The position numbers were made by a program, and so were the translations under genes. A stretch of DNA of 64,000 bases from an uncultured Eubacteriales bacterium (GTDB lineage Bacteria > Bacillota > Clostridia > UBA1381 > UMGS1253): the NCBI GenBank assembly GCA_902492065.1, contig CABUKE010000005.1, forward strand, positions 1 to 64,000, in the 5' to 3' direction. Shown here one piece after another: positions 31,333 through 44,225 of the stretch. Each line of letters begins with the position of its first letter. Positions within the stretch are counted from its first letter, which is position 1. The notes under the pieces are model-generated. The model did not search any database, was not told the DNA's origin, and was given only the letters and a program-made list of their open reading frames with translations.

Positions 31333-34300
31333 ATGCCACATGAGATTACGCTTGGCAAGAACAAGCGCATGAGCTATTCCAAAATCAAAGAGCCTCTTGA
31401 GATGCCGAACCTGATTGAGGTTCAAAAAAATTCCTACGACTGGTTTTTGAAAGCCGGACTCAAGGAGGTTTTTGAGGACGTTTCCCCAATCTGCGACTAT
31501 ACGGGCAACCTTGTGCTTGAGTTTATCGACTACAAGCTCGACCCGGAGCCGAAGTACCCGGTGGAGGAGTGCAAGGAGCGCGACGCAAACTATTCCGCGC
31601 CTCTGCGCGTGAAGGTACGGCTTATTAATAAGGAAACCGGCGAGGTTAAGGAGCAGGACATCTTTATGGGCGAGTTCCCGCTCATGACCGAGCAAGGTAC
31701 GTTTATCATCAACGGCGCGGAGCGCGTTGTAGTCAGCCAGCTCGTGCGTTCGCCGGGGATGTACTACGGCATGGAGCACGACAAGTCCGGTAAGGAGCTG
31801 TACAACGCGACGATTATCCCCTACCGCGGCGCGTGGCTCGAGTACGATATTGACGTAAACGACGTGTTTTCCGTCCGCATCGACCGGACGAGAAAGCTCC
31901 CGGTGACGATGCTTCTGCGCGCAATGGGCGTGGAGACGAACGCGCAGATTTACGAGATGTTTGGCGACGACGAACGCATTGCGGCTACGCTGGAGAAGGA
32001 CAACACGAACCGCGACGAGGCCATGGTCGAAATTTATAAGAAGCTTCGCCCGGGCGAGCCGGCCAACGTGGAGAGCGCGACGTCGCTCATTATGAACATG
32101 TTCTTTGACCCGAAGCGTTACGATTTGGCAAAGGTCGGCCGCTTCAAATATAACCAGAAAATGGCGATCGGCGCGCGCATTAAGGGCCAGAAAACGGTCT
32201 ACGACATCGTTGACCCGCAGACGGGCGAGATACTCGCCTCTGCCGGCGACGTGCTGAGCGCAGAGACTGCCATACAGGTGCAGCACGCGGGCGTAAACCG
32301 CGTTGTCGTATCGGTGGAGGACAAAGAGGTTGTCATCTTCTCGAACGGCATGGTGGAGCTTGCCAACTATGTGCCAATCAGCGCAGAGGAGCTCAAGGAA
32401 ATGGGCTTCCATACGACGGTGCGCAAGAGCGTGCTCGACGAGGTGCTCGCCTCTCTTGAGGCGGAGGGCAAGGATGGCGCGGAGGACTTGAAGGCCGCGC
32501 TGCTGGCGCGCCGCGATGACTTGATGCCGAAGCACATCGTTGTGGAGGATATGTTTGCTTCCATTAACTATTTCAACAACCTGTGCCACGGGATTGGCGC
32601 GCTCGACGACATTGACCACCTGGGCAACCGCCGTCTACGCTGCGTGGGCGAGCTTTTGCAGAACCAGTTCCGCATCGGCCTGTCGCGCATGGAGCGCGTG
32701 GTGCGCGAGCGCATGAACATACAGGATTTGGACGTGGTTACGCCGCAGACGCTGATTAACATCCGTCCGGTGGCTTCCACCATTAAAGAGTTTTTCGGAT
32801 CCTCGCAGCTTTCGCAGTTCATGGACCAGACGAACCCGCTGGCCGAGCTGACGCACAAGAGAAGGCTTTCCGCCCTCGGGCCGGGCGGCCTGTCGCGTGA
32901 GCGCGCGGGCTTTGAGGTGCGCGACGTACATTACACACACTATGGGCGCATGTGCCCGATTGAGTCGCCGGAAGGACCGAACATCGGGCTGATCAGCTCG
33001 CTTTCTTCCTTTGCGCGCATTAACGAGTACGGCTTCATTGAGTCGCCGTACCGCAAAGTGGACAAGGAAACGGGGACGGTGCTCGACGAGGTTGAGTACA
33101 TGACCGCCGATATTGAGGACGGCTACACGATTGCGCAGGCGAACGAGCCGCTCGACGAGAACAACCACTTTATTGATAAAAAGATTACAGCCCGCCGGCT
33201 GCGCGACTTTGTCGAGGTGCCGCCGAGCGAGATTGACTACATGGACGTATCGCCGCGCCAGCTCGTATCGGTCGCAACGTCGATGATTCCGTTTTTGGAG
33301 AACGACGACGCGAACCGCGCGCTCATGGGTTCGAACATGCAGCGCCAGGCCGTGCCGCTCATCCGTACGGAGTCGCCGATTGTCGGCACAGGCATGGAGT
33401 ATAAGGCGGCGAAGGACTCGGGCGTTGTTGTGCTCGCAAAGCGCGACGGCGTGATTGAGAAGGTGAGCGCAAAGGAAATCGTCGTAAAGGGCGACGACGG
33501 CGTGCGCGACACGCATAAATTACAGAAGTTTATCCGTTCCAACCAGGGAACGTGCATTAACCAGAGACCGATTGTGTCGGAGGGCGAGGTTGTCAAGAAG
33601 GGCGATATCATTGCTGATGGTCCGTCGACGAGTAACGGCGAGATTTCGCTCGGCAAAAACGTACTCATCGGCTTTATGACCTGGGAAGGCTACAACTACG
33701 AGGACGCTGTCCTCTTAAACGAGCGCCTTGTGCGCGACGACGTGTATACGTCAATTCATATTGAAGAATACGAGGCAGACGCGCGCGACACGAAGCTCGG
33801 GCCGGAGGAGATTACGCGCGATATCCCGAACGTCGGCGAGGACGCGCTGCGCGACCTGGACGAGCGCGGTATCATCCGCATCGGCGCGGAGGTGCGCGCG
33901 GGTGATATCCTTGTCGGCAAGGTAACGCCGAAGGGCGAAACGGAGCTGACGGCGGAGGAACGTCTCCTGCGCGCCATCTTCGGCGAAAAGGCGCGCGAGG
34001 TGCGCGATACGTCGCTGCGCGTGCCGCACGGTGAGGCGGGCGTTATCGTAGACGTAAAAATCTTCACGCGTGAGAACGGCGACGAGCTTGCCCCGGGCGT
34101 GAACCAGCTTGTACGCTGCTACATTGCGCAGCGCAGAAAGATTTCCGTCGGCGACAAGATGGCTGGCCGCCACGGTAACAAGGGTGTTATCTCCCGTATT
34201 CTGCCGGAGGAGGATATGCCGTTTTTGCCGGATGGCACGCCGCTCGACATCGTGCTCAACCCGCTGGGCGTACCGTCGCGTATGAACATCGGACAGGTGC

Positions 34301-35172
34301 TTGAGGTGCATTTAGGCTATGCGGCGAAGGCGCTCGGGTGGAAGATTGCCACGCCGGTATTCGACGGCGCAAACGAGGACGACATTGCGGAGGCGCTTGT
34401 GAAAGCGGGCTACGACGCAGACGGCAAGACGGTGCTCTACGACGGGCGCACGGGCGAGCCGTTTGACAACCGCGTTACGGTTGGATACATGTATTATTTG
34501 AAGCTCCATCACCTGGTTGACGATAAGATCCACGCGCGTTCGACGGGCCCGTACTCGCTCGTGACGCAGCAGCCGCTTGGCGGTAAGGCGCAGTTCGGTG
34601 GACAGCGCTTCGGCGAGATGGAGGTTTGGGCGTTGGAGGCATACGGTGCGGCCTACACCTTGCAGGAGATTTTGACGGTTAAGTCGGACGATGTAGTTGG
34701 CCGTGTAAAGACATACGAGTCGATTGTAAAAGGCGAGAACGTGCCGGAGCCGGGCGTGCCGGAGTCGTTTAAGGTGCTTATCAAGGAACTGCAGAGCCTT
34801 GCGCTCGACATCAAGGTGCTCGACAGCAACGGTGAAGAGGTCGAGCTGGGCGAGTATTCCGACGAGGACGACTACGTTGCGCCGCTTTCGGTTAACATTG
34901 AAGGCAGCGAGGATGACACGACGCATAACGCGGCTTCCTCGAGCGTTTACTCCGACGCGAGCGCGGACTTTGACGAAGAGTCGGCGTTTGAGTTTGAAGA
35001 AGCGGACGACGATGAAGACCTGGGCGGCCTTGACGACGACATCGTGGATGATTTGGATGATTTGGACGACCTCGACGACATGGACGAGCCGGAGGAAGCC
35101 TCCGACGCGTTTGACGAGATCGACGATATGATAGAAGACCTCGACGCGCTTGACGACGATGACGAGGAGTAA
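31333..35172 (+). CDS. rpoB: DNA-directed RNA polymerase subunit beta
   Basis: Catalytic beta subunit. All conserved blocks are present, including the rifampicin region (FGSSQLSQFMDQTNPLAELTHKRRLSALGPGGL around residue 487-519; cited as landmark) and GDKMAGRHGNKGVIS (about 940). At 1279 residues it is longer than most Bacillota versions (about 1190-1240). The extra length is a C-terminal tail (about 1175-1279) in which roughly half the residues are Asp or Glu. GAGGTGAT precedes ATG 31333. No rplL/rplJ genes lie upstream. Confidence 0.99.
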   Translation: MPHEITLGKNKRMSYSKIKEPLEMPNLIEVQKNSYDWFLKAGLKEVFEDVSPICDYTGNLVLEFIDYKLDPEPKYPVEECKERDANYSAPLRVKVRLINKETGEVKEQDIFMGEFPLMTEQGTFIINGAERVVVSQLVRSPGMYYGMEHDKSGKELYNATIIPYRGAWLEYDIDVNDVFSVRIDRTRKLPVTMLLRAMGVETNAQIYEMFGDDERIAATLEKDNTNRDEAMVEIYKKLRPGEPANVESATSLIMNMFFDPKRYDLAKVGRFKYNQKMAIGARIKGQKTVYDIVDPQTGEILASAGDVLSAETAIQVQHAGVNRVVVSVEDKEVVIFSNGMVELANYVPISAEELKEMGFHTTVRKSVLDEVLASLEAEGKDGAEDLKAALLARRDDLMPKHIVVEDMFASINYFNNLCHGIGALDDIDHLGNRRLRCVGELLQNQFRIGLSRMERVVRERMNIQDLDVVTPQTLINIRPVASTIKEFFGSSQLSQFMDQTNPLAELTHKRRLSALGPGGLSRERAGFEVRDVHYTHYGRMCPIESPEGPNIGLISSLSSFARINEYGFIESPYRKVDKETGTVLDEVEYMTADIEDGYTIAQANEPLDENNHFIDKKITARRLRDFVEVPPSEIDYMDVSPRQLVSVATSMIPFLENDDANRALMGSNMQRQAVPLIRTESPIVGTGMEYKAAKDSGVVVLAKRDGVIEKVSAKEIVVKGDDGVRDTHKLQKFIRSNQGTCINQRPIVSEGEVVKKGDIIADGPSTSNGEISLGKNVLIGFMTWEGYNYEDAVLLNERLVRDDVYTSIHIEEYEADARDTKLGPEEITRDIPNVGEDALRDLDERGIIRIGAEVRAGDILVGKVTPKGETELTAEERLLRAIFGEKAREVRDTSLRVPHGEAGVIVDVKIFTRENGDELAPGVNQLVRCYIAQRRKISVGDKMAGRHGNKGVISRILPEEDMPFLPDGTPLDIVLNPLGVPSRMNIGQVLEVHLGYAAKALGWKIATPVFDGANEDDIAEALVKAGYDADGKTVLYDGRTGEPFDNRVTVGYMYYLKLHHLVDDKIHARSTGPYSLVTQQPLGGKAQFGGQRFGEMEVWALEAYGAAYTLQEILTVKSDDVVGRVKTYESIVKGENVPEPGVPESFKVLIKELQSLALDIKVLDSNGEEVELGEYSDEDDYVAPLSVNIEGSEDDTTHNAASSSVYSDASADFDEESAFEFEEADDDEDLGGLDDDIVDDLDDLDDLDDMDEPEEASDAFDEIDDMIEDLDALDDDDEE

Positions 35173-35214
35173 GAAACCGTGTTGGGACGCGCTTCTTGCT
35201 CCCGCGCAGCGCGC

Positions 35215-35247
35215 GTCCGGCCTGCGGCGCGGCCGCAGGCGGCGGAC
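35215..35247 (+). repeat. GC-rich hairpin between rpoB and rpoC
   Basis: CCTGCGGC-GCG-GCCGCAGG (35221-35239) with outer pairing GTCCG/CGGAC. No T-run, so not a factor-independent terminator. It lies just ahead of the rpoC ribosome site. Confidence 0.7.
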
Positions 35248-35270
35248 AGTTATCTGATGAGGAGGTTTTG

Positions 35271-38831
<3,561 letters not shown>

Positions 38832-38858
38832 ATGCGCAGGTAGGATCTGCGTTTGAAG

Positions 38859-38917
38859 AACCGTCTGCTATGCAGCGTTGCTGCTATGTAGCGCCGCTGC
38901 TATGCAGGCGGTTTTTT
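38859..38917 (+). terminator. rpoC terminator with tandem repeats in the loop
   Basis: Outer stem AACCGTCTGC/GCAGGCGGTT (one G-T pair) followed by TTTTTT. The loop consists of a 16-base unit, CTATGCAGCGTTGCTG (38868-38883), repeated as CTATGTAGCGCCGCTG (38884-38899) and begun a third time. Confidence 0.85.
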
Positions 38918-39033
38918 CTGTCCGTTTTGGTCAGACAGACGAAAAATTGGGGCCTAAACACGGCAGAAATCAAATAATTTACAATTTATTTGCAAAATTA
39001 ACAAACAATTTCCCGCTTTCGGGCAAAAAAGCC

Positions 39034-39062
39034 TTGACATTGCAGGATGGGAAGTATAAAAT
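39034..39062 (+). promoter_or_regulatory. pyrG promoter
   Basis: TTGACA (39034-39039), 17 bases, TAAAAT (39057-39062). The start region does not contain the GGGC tract used in B. subtilis for CTP-sensing slippage, and no attenuator is visible. Confidence 0.75.
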
Positions 39063-39121
39063 AAATTAGGTATTTGTAAAACCACCCTGGGAAAGATTAT
39101 GACAAAAAGGATTGAGGGTTT

Positions 39122-40723
39122 GTGGCAGTAAAGTACATATTTGTAACGGGCGGCGTTGTGTCTGGCCTTGGAAAAGGGATTACCGTAGCATCGCTCGGCA
39201 GACTCCTGAAGGCGCGGGGACTGCGCGTCACCATGCAGAAGCTTGACCCATATATTAATATCAGCCCCGGCCACATGAGCCCGATCCAGCACGGCGAGGT
39301 GTTTGTGACGGAGGACGGTGCAGAGACCGATCTCGACATCGGGCACTATGAACGCTTTGCGGACGAGAATCTGACGCGGGACTCGAACACGACGGCAGGC
39401 CGGATTTACTGGAACGTTATCTCGAACGAGCGCGCCGGCGACTACGGCGGCGGCACGGTTCAGATTATTCCCCACATTACAGATGAGATTAAAAAGCGCA
39501 TCTACCGCGTGGGTGATGAGGCGAAAACGGACGTCGTGATTACGGAAATTGGCGGCACGGTCGGCGACATTGAGAGTATGCCGTTTTTGGAGGCGATTCG
39601 CCAGGTGGCCAGCGAGGTTGGACGGGAAAACTGCCTGTATGTGCAGGTTGCCCTGATTCCGTATCTGTCCGCTTCGGGCGAGCTGAAGACAAAGCCGGTA
39701 CAGCACAGCGTAAAGGATTTGCTCAGCATTGGTATCCAGCCGGATGTTGTCGTATGCCGGACGGAAAAGCCGATTAATGATGAAATAAAGAAAAAACTCG
39801 CTTTATTCTGCAATATTAAGCCGGATGCGGTAATCCAAAACATCACGGCAGACACGATTTATGAGATTCCGCTTATTTTTGAAGAGGAAGGACTTCCGCA
39901 GATTGTGTGTGAGAAGCTGTCACTCGGCTGCGGCGCGGCGGAATTGGACGATTGGCGTGCACTGGTGGATGCATTTAAGTATCCGGCGAGTGAAACGACA
40001 GTTGCAATCGTTGGTAAGGACGCGGAGCTGCACGACTCGTATCTGAGCGTATATGAATCGCTCCTGCATGCGGGGATTGCGAACCGGGCGCGGATCAATA
40101 TCCGTTGGGTGGACGCACATGACATTACGGCAGATAATATTGACGATTTGCTTTCCGGCGCGGACGGTATCGTAAGCCCGGGCGGTTTTGGGTTTGACGG
40201 CGCGGAGGGCCAGCTCTTGGCCGCAAAATATGCGCGGGAAAACAATATTGCGTTTTTGGGAATTGGCCTCGGCATGGAAACGGCTGTGCTGGAGTTTGCA
40301 CGCAATGTGTGCGGCATAGAGGAGGCAGAGTCGGAGGAGTTCAATATTGACGCTGTTCACGACGTTATCTATGCGCCGCTGGAAAATGAGGCTGTTGAGT
40401 GCGAGAAGAAAGCTCCAATGCGCAAGGGCGCAATGGAAACACAGGTATCCGAGGGCACAGAGCTCTTTGATATATATAAGGAAACAACCATTTCGGAGCG
40501 GCATTGGCACCAGTATGAAGTCAATCCGCGCTACGTGGAAGCTTTGCAAAAAGGCGGCATGGTTGTGTCTGGCAGGTCGTCGGACGGCGGGTTTGCCGAT
40601 GCGGTCGAGTTGCCGGGGCAGAGATTTTTTGTGGGCGTTATTTACCACCCGCAGTTTAAGTCGCGTCCCAACCGTCCGCACAAACTCATCAATGCGTTTG
40701 TGCAGGCGTGTTTAAATAAATAA
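39122..40723 (+). CDS. pyrG: CTP synthase with degenerate glutaminase domain
   Basis: Makes CTP from UTP, ATP and ammonia (EC 6.3.4.2). The 533-residue protein has an intact synthetase domain: VTGGVVSGLGKGI (about 9-21), DPYINISPGHMSP, HGEVFVTEDGAETDLDIGHYERF, and EIGGTVGDIES. The class I glutaminase domain (about 295-530) is altered. The normally essential Cys of GICLGMQ is Gly382 (FLGIGLGMET, GGC at 40265-40267), and the Glu of HPEF is Gln511 (HPQF, 40652-40654). Only His509 of the triad remains. GGFGxRG is GGFGFDG and TMRLG is PMRKG. The enzyme probably cannot hydrolyse glutamine and should depend on free ammonia or a partner. The start is GTG with GAGGG upstream. Confidence 0.95.
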   Translation: MAVKYIFVTGGVVSGLGKGITVASLGRLLKARGLRVTMQKLDPYINISPGHMSPIQHGEVFVTEDGAETDLDIGHYERFADENLTRDSNTTAGRIYWNVISNERAGDYGGGTVQIIPHITDEIKKRIYRVGDEAKTDVVITEIGGTVGDIESMPFLEAIRQVASEVGRENCLYVQVALIPYLSASGELKTKPVQHSVKDLLSIGIQPDVVVCRTEKPINDEIKKKLALFCNIKPDAVIQNITADTIYEIPLIFEEEGLPQIVCEKLSLGCGAAELDDWRALVDAFKYPASETTVAIVGKDAELHDSYLSVYESLLHAGIANRARINIRWVDAHDITADNIDDLLSGADGIVSPGGFGFDGAEGQLLAAKYARENNIAFLGIGLGMETAVLEFARNVCGIEEAESEEFNIDAVHDVIYAPLENEAVECEKKAPMRKGAMETQVSEGTELFDIYKETTISERHWHQYEVNPRYVEALQKGGMVVSGRSSDGGFADAVELPGQRFFVGVIYHPQFKSRPNRPHKLINAFVQACLNK

Positions 40724-40786
40724 AAGACAGGAGTAATACAGCAATATTACTAATTTTACAGTTGTATTACATCTGTCAAAACTGCA

Positions 40787-40815
40787 TTGACGAGTGAAAA
40801 TTGGGATGGTATAAT
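40787..40815 (+). promoter_or_regulatory. Promoter of the first SLH gene
   Basis: TTGACG (40787-40792), 17 bases, TATAAT (40810-40815) with TGG before it. A leader of about 125 bases follows. Confidence 0.85.
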
Positions 40816-40826
40816 CAATGCAGGAA

Positions 40827-40889
40827 GATGGTTAAGTGCCTTGACCATCGCCGGGCGGGCCGCAATGAAAGAGGGTGGCCGCGGCCTGC
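40827..40889 (+). other. Two stem-loops in the SLH gene leader
   Basis: GATGGTTAA/TTGACCATC (40827-40849, loop GTGCC) and GCGGGCCGC/GCGGCCTGC (40855-40889), each a 9-base-pair stem with one G-T pair. They resemble stabilising 5' structures of abundant surface-protein mRNAs. Confidence 0.55.
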
Positions 40890-40945
40890 TTTGCAACAAC
40901 TCTTTCGTAAACCAAAAAAATTATTATAAGGGAGGATTTGAGACT

Positions 40946-43900
40946 ATGAAAAATCTCAAAAAGGTTTTAGCATTAGTTTTGGCATGCGCCATGGTCTTTG
41001 GCGTAGTCGCAACTGCTGCTGGCACAGGATATCCTGATGTTGCAGAAGATGCAAACTATGCTGAAGCAGTGAAAATTTTGTCTGCTCTCAAGATCATTGA
41101 GGGTGACGAAAACGGGAACTTTAATCCTGACGCTACAATCACAAGAGCGGAAATGGCAAAGATTCTTTGCACCATGGTAAAGTCTGGTGAGCTGTCGCCG
41201 ACGGCTACAAAGTTCACAGACGTAGCAGCTGACCACTGGGCATCGGGTTACATTAACTACGCTCAGCAGCTCGGTTACATCGATGGTTACGATGCAACGA
41301 CGTTTGGTCCGGAGGATCCGGTTACATATGAGCAGGTAATTAAGCTCATCATGGCTGCGCTTGGTTATACTTACAGTGCAGAAGAGAACGGCGGCTATCC
41401 GGTAGGTTACCTGTTTGTTGCTGCTGATAGCGGTGTAACAAAGGGTGCTACGGGCAGCGGTCCGGAAGCAGCTCCGAGAAGCACGGTTGCTATGCTCGTA
41501 AACAATGCAATGAACACGCCGATGATGATGAGAACATCTTACGGCACAGAGTCGATCTGGCAGGAGATGGACGGCACAGGCACAAGACCGTTCAAGACGC
41601 TCCTTACAGAGAAGCACCACATCTACAAGGTAGAGGGTAAAGTAGTGTCCAGCTACAAGCAGGATGCAGGCATGAAAGAGGGCTACGTGAACACAAACAT
41701 CACGAAGACTCTGAAGGTTGACGTAGAAGACGTACTCGGCGCTACGCCGATTCTGAACGCTACGAACAACGCTGTTGTTGACTACTACGTACTGAACAAT
41801 ATCGATGCAACGGGCACAGATGCAGCAGACCTGATTGGGTATGAGTGCGTTATGTACTTCTCGGCAGAAGATATGGATGTAACGCTGGTAGCAATCGCAC
41901 GCAAGAGCGTTAAGAACGTAGAGGTTACGATTTCTGATGTATCGCAGGCTTATGACCCGGATAAGGACGGTGGCGTTCGCGATGGCGACAAGCCGAGCTT
42001 TACGGAAGACAAAAAGCAGTTCTCTTACTGGAATGACAGAGATTCGGATGCTCGTATCACGACGGTTGATCTTGATGCAGCAGCAGATATCATCTGGAAC
42101 AACGGTGTAACAGAGAAGCTGTCGTCTAAGTACAATGCACTTGTTGAAGGCGGCATGGATGACGAGGAAGCTATCGTTGCAGCTATCGTTCCGGAAAGAG
42201 GTTCCATTACGCTGGTTGACACGGGCAATGACGGTACATACGATTTGATTCGTGTTACATCTTATGACGTTGCAATCGTTTCTGGCGTTGATGTAGAAAG
42301 CAAGACGATTAACTTCAAGAATGACAAGTCGGTTTCTCTGATTAACTATCCGTATGTAACATTGACGGATGAGGAGAACACGAATCTGAAAGAGTACACC
42401 ATCACATTGAACGGCGAAGCTGTAGATGTTGATAAGCTCCAGGAGAACGATGTACTCAGCATTGCAACAAATGACTGGGACGATCCGACTTACTTCAATA
42501 TTATTGCGACAAGAAATCCGGTAACGGGTACTGTAACGCAGGTTAATACCACGGATGAATATGTTGTAATTGAAGGCGAAAAGTATGAAATCACAAAGGG
42601 TATGATTAGTCTTACCCTGCCGGCACTTGAGGATGAAGGTACTTTCTACCTCGATGCAGATGGCAATATTGCATACGTTGATACGAAGGGTGCGCTGAAC
42701 GGTAACTTTGCATATATGTATAGAACTGGTACAGGCACGTTCGACGAGAAGTATCTGAGACTCTTCACAAAGGATAGCGAAGATGTAAACTATGCACTCG
42801 CTGACAAAGTGAAGATCAACAAGGTTTACAAAAACACTTTGGACGAAGCATACACTCTGGCGGATATCGCTAAGATTTATGGTATGTCGGAAGATGCAGC
42901 AGCAGCAGCATTTGGTGTTGATAAGTCCGTTCTGGCTACACAGAATGCTAAGCTGAGTGATGTTTTTGCTGGCGTTGATTCGGATGCAGCATCGGCTCTG
43001 ACACCGTATGTATTCATTGATACGCTTGTAAGAGAAGAGTATGCGCTGAAGCCTGCCTTCGCTCTGACGGGCAACAAGAGCGCGGACCGCTTCATCACTT
43101 ATACTGCAAGCAGCGATAAGGTTACAGAGATTACTCTGGCAATCCCGACAACGGTAACGGATGAATTTGGTTACTATGGTAAGGCTGAAAATGTTGAATG
43201 GCAAGCATCGCTGAACAAGTTTAAAAACAACAGCGACTTGGCAGAGAATGCAGTTATCTTCTTCGTTGGTGATGCAAACACAAGCATTGATGATTTCTCG
43301 GTTAAGACAGTAGCTGACCTGAGAGATGGTAACGAGTACAGCCCGTATTTCTTCGCTTTCACGGATGATGGCGTATCGGCCGTACTGGTACTGGAAGCAA
43401 CAACTGCATTGGGTACAGATTTGGCAGTCTTTGATTCCTATACGCTTGCTAAGGACGACGGTGACGACGTTTATAATGTAACGTACTGGATCAATGGTCA
43501 GAAGGCTGAGAACCCGCTGGTAGTAGACGCAGCGGAGGCTGGCGACGAAGTTCTGGCTATGCAGAAGGGCGATGCATTCGTATACGGTGAGAACGACAAG
43601 GGTAGAGTAGACGAAATCAAGACGATCTTTAACCCGGGTAGAGTTCAGCCGTCGTTTGAAGAAGCTGACTTTGATAGCTTCATCGACATCGCAGGTTTGG
43701 AAGATTACGAAATCATGGGCCAGGGTACAGGCGATGCTGACAATCAGGTATACTTTGGTTATGTTGGCAAGACCTCAGACACTGCAAATGGCCTGAGAGT
43801 AACGCTGGTTGATGAAACAGGTGAATTTAACACGACACATCAGCAGAGCGTAATCGTTCCAGATACGGCTAATGTTATCTACTACAATCCGACACTGGCT

Positions 43901-44077
43901 GAAACGAAGCGGGTTCAGAGTGCTAAGAAGAATATCATCACTCCGTCCTTCTTCCAGCAGACGGATTCGGGTAATATGGATTTCGAAACCTCGAGCCTGC
44001 AGCATATGCGGTATGCATTCGTAAGAGTTTCTGACGATGTAGTAACAGATGTTATCTACGTTCGTTACAGCAAATAA
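40946..44077 (+). CDS. S-layer-homology (SLH) domain surface protein, larger paralogue
   Basis: A 1043-residue secreted protein. Signal peptide at about 1-25 (MKNLKKVLALVLACAMVFG...). Two clear SLH repeats follow: GYPDVAEDANYAEAVKILSAL (about 27-75) and FTDVAADHWASGYINYAQQL (about 88-140), plus a degenerate third (about 150-185). These bind pyruvylated wall polymer. The rest is a Thr/Asp-rich beta-type region with repeated patterns such as YWNDRDSDARITTVDL and TFYLDADGNIAYVD. GGGAGG precedes ATG 40946. The strong promoter, leader hairpins and biased codons suggest a highly expressed S-layer or major surface protein. It is paralogous to the next gene. Confidence 0.92.
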   Translation: MKNLKKVLALVLACAMVFGVVATAAGTGYPDVAEDANYAEAVKILSALKIIEGDENGNFNPDATITRAEMAKILCTMVKSGELSPTATKFTDVAADHWASGYINYAQQLGYIDGYDATTFGPEDPVTYEQVIKLIMAALGYTYSAEENGGYPVGYLFVAADSGVTKGATGSGPEAAPRSTVAMLVNNAMNTPMMMRTSYGTESIWQEMDGTGTRPFKTLLTEKHHIYKVEGKVVSSYKQDAGMKEGYVNTNITKTLKVDVEDVLGATPILNATNNAVVDYYVLNNIDATGTDAADLIGYECVMYFSAEDMDVTLVAIARKSVKNVEVTISDVSQAYDPDKDGGVRDGDKPSFTEDKKQFSYWNDRDSDARITTVDLDAAADIIWNNGVTEKLSSKYNALVEGGMDDEEAIVAAIVPERGSITLVDTGNDGTYDLIRVTSYDVAIVSGVDVESKTINFKNDKSVSLINYPYVTLTDEENTNLKEYTITLNGEAVDVDKLQENDVLSIATNDWDDPTYFNIIATRNPVTGTVTQVNTTDEYVVIEGEKYEITKGMISLTLPALEDEGTFYLDADGNIAYVDTKGALNGNFAYMYRTGTGTFDEKYLRLFTKDSEDVNYALADKVKINKVYKNTLDEAYTLADIAKIYGMSEDAAAAAFGVDKSVLATQNAKLSDVFAGVDSDAASALTPYVFIDTLVREEYALKPAFALTGNKSADRFITYTASSDKVTEITLAIPTTVTDEFGYYGKAENVEWQASLNKFKNNSDLAENAVIFFVGDANTSIDDFSVKTVADLRDGNEYSPYFFAFTDDGVSAVLVLEATTALGTDLAVFDSYTLAKDDGDDVYNVTYWINGQKAENPLVVDAAEAGDEVLAMQKGDAFVYGENDKGRVDEIKTIFNPGRVQPSFEEADFDSFIDIAGLEDYEIMGQGTGDADNQVYFGYVGKTSDTANGLRVTLVDETGEFNTTHQQSVIVPDTANVIYYNPTLAETKRVQSAKKNIITPSFFQQTDSGNMDFETSSLQHMRYAFVRVSDDVVTDVIYVRYSK

Positions 44078-44088
44078 GATTTAAACAA

Positions 44089-44121
44089 AAAAACCGGCGC
44101 CGACTGGCGTCGGTTTTTTTT
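44089..44121 (+). terminator. Terminator after the first SLH gene
   Basis: AACCGGCGCC/GGCGTCGGTT stem with a GACT loop and eight T. Confidence 0.9.
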
Positions 44122-44157
44122 GTATTATAAATGTAATGGGAAGATAGGGATTATTGC

Positions 44158-44186
44158 TTGACTGAAAAAGCGATTCATGCTATAGT
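44158..44186 (+). promoter_or_regulatory. Promoter of the second SLH gene
   Basis: TTGACT (44158-44163), 17 bases, TATAGT (44181-44186) with TGC before it. Confidence 0.75.
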
Positions 44187-44225
44187 AATAATAAGGAAAG
44201 TAATAACAACATAGGAGGAAATGAT

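Noticed and set aside
31312..32619. A long frame antisense to the start of rpoB
   Set aside because: Shadow of rpoB codons; no start signals.
35215..35247. Terminator between rpoB and rpoC
   Set aside because: The stem is strong but not followed by T residues, and rpoC has no separate promoter here.
38859..38917. CRISPR-like repeats
   Set aside because: The repeats are adjacent without spacers and lie in a terminator loop; no cas genes in the window.
39063..39121. B. subtilis-type pyrG attenuator with CTP-sensing slippage
   Set aside because: No run of G at the predicted start and no terminator hairpin in the leader.
40265..40267. Sequencing error as the cause of the missing PyrG Cys
   Set aside because: A second triad residue (Glu to Gln) and other pocket residues are also changed, while the frame is intact.
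40973..43204. A 743-codon open frame antisense to the first SLH gene
   Set aside because: The sense strand has signal peptide, SLH motifs, promoter and terminator; the antisense product is Cys/Ile/Arg-rich with no domain.
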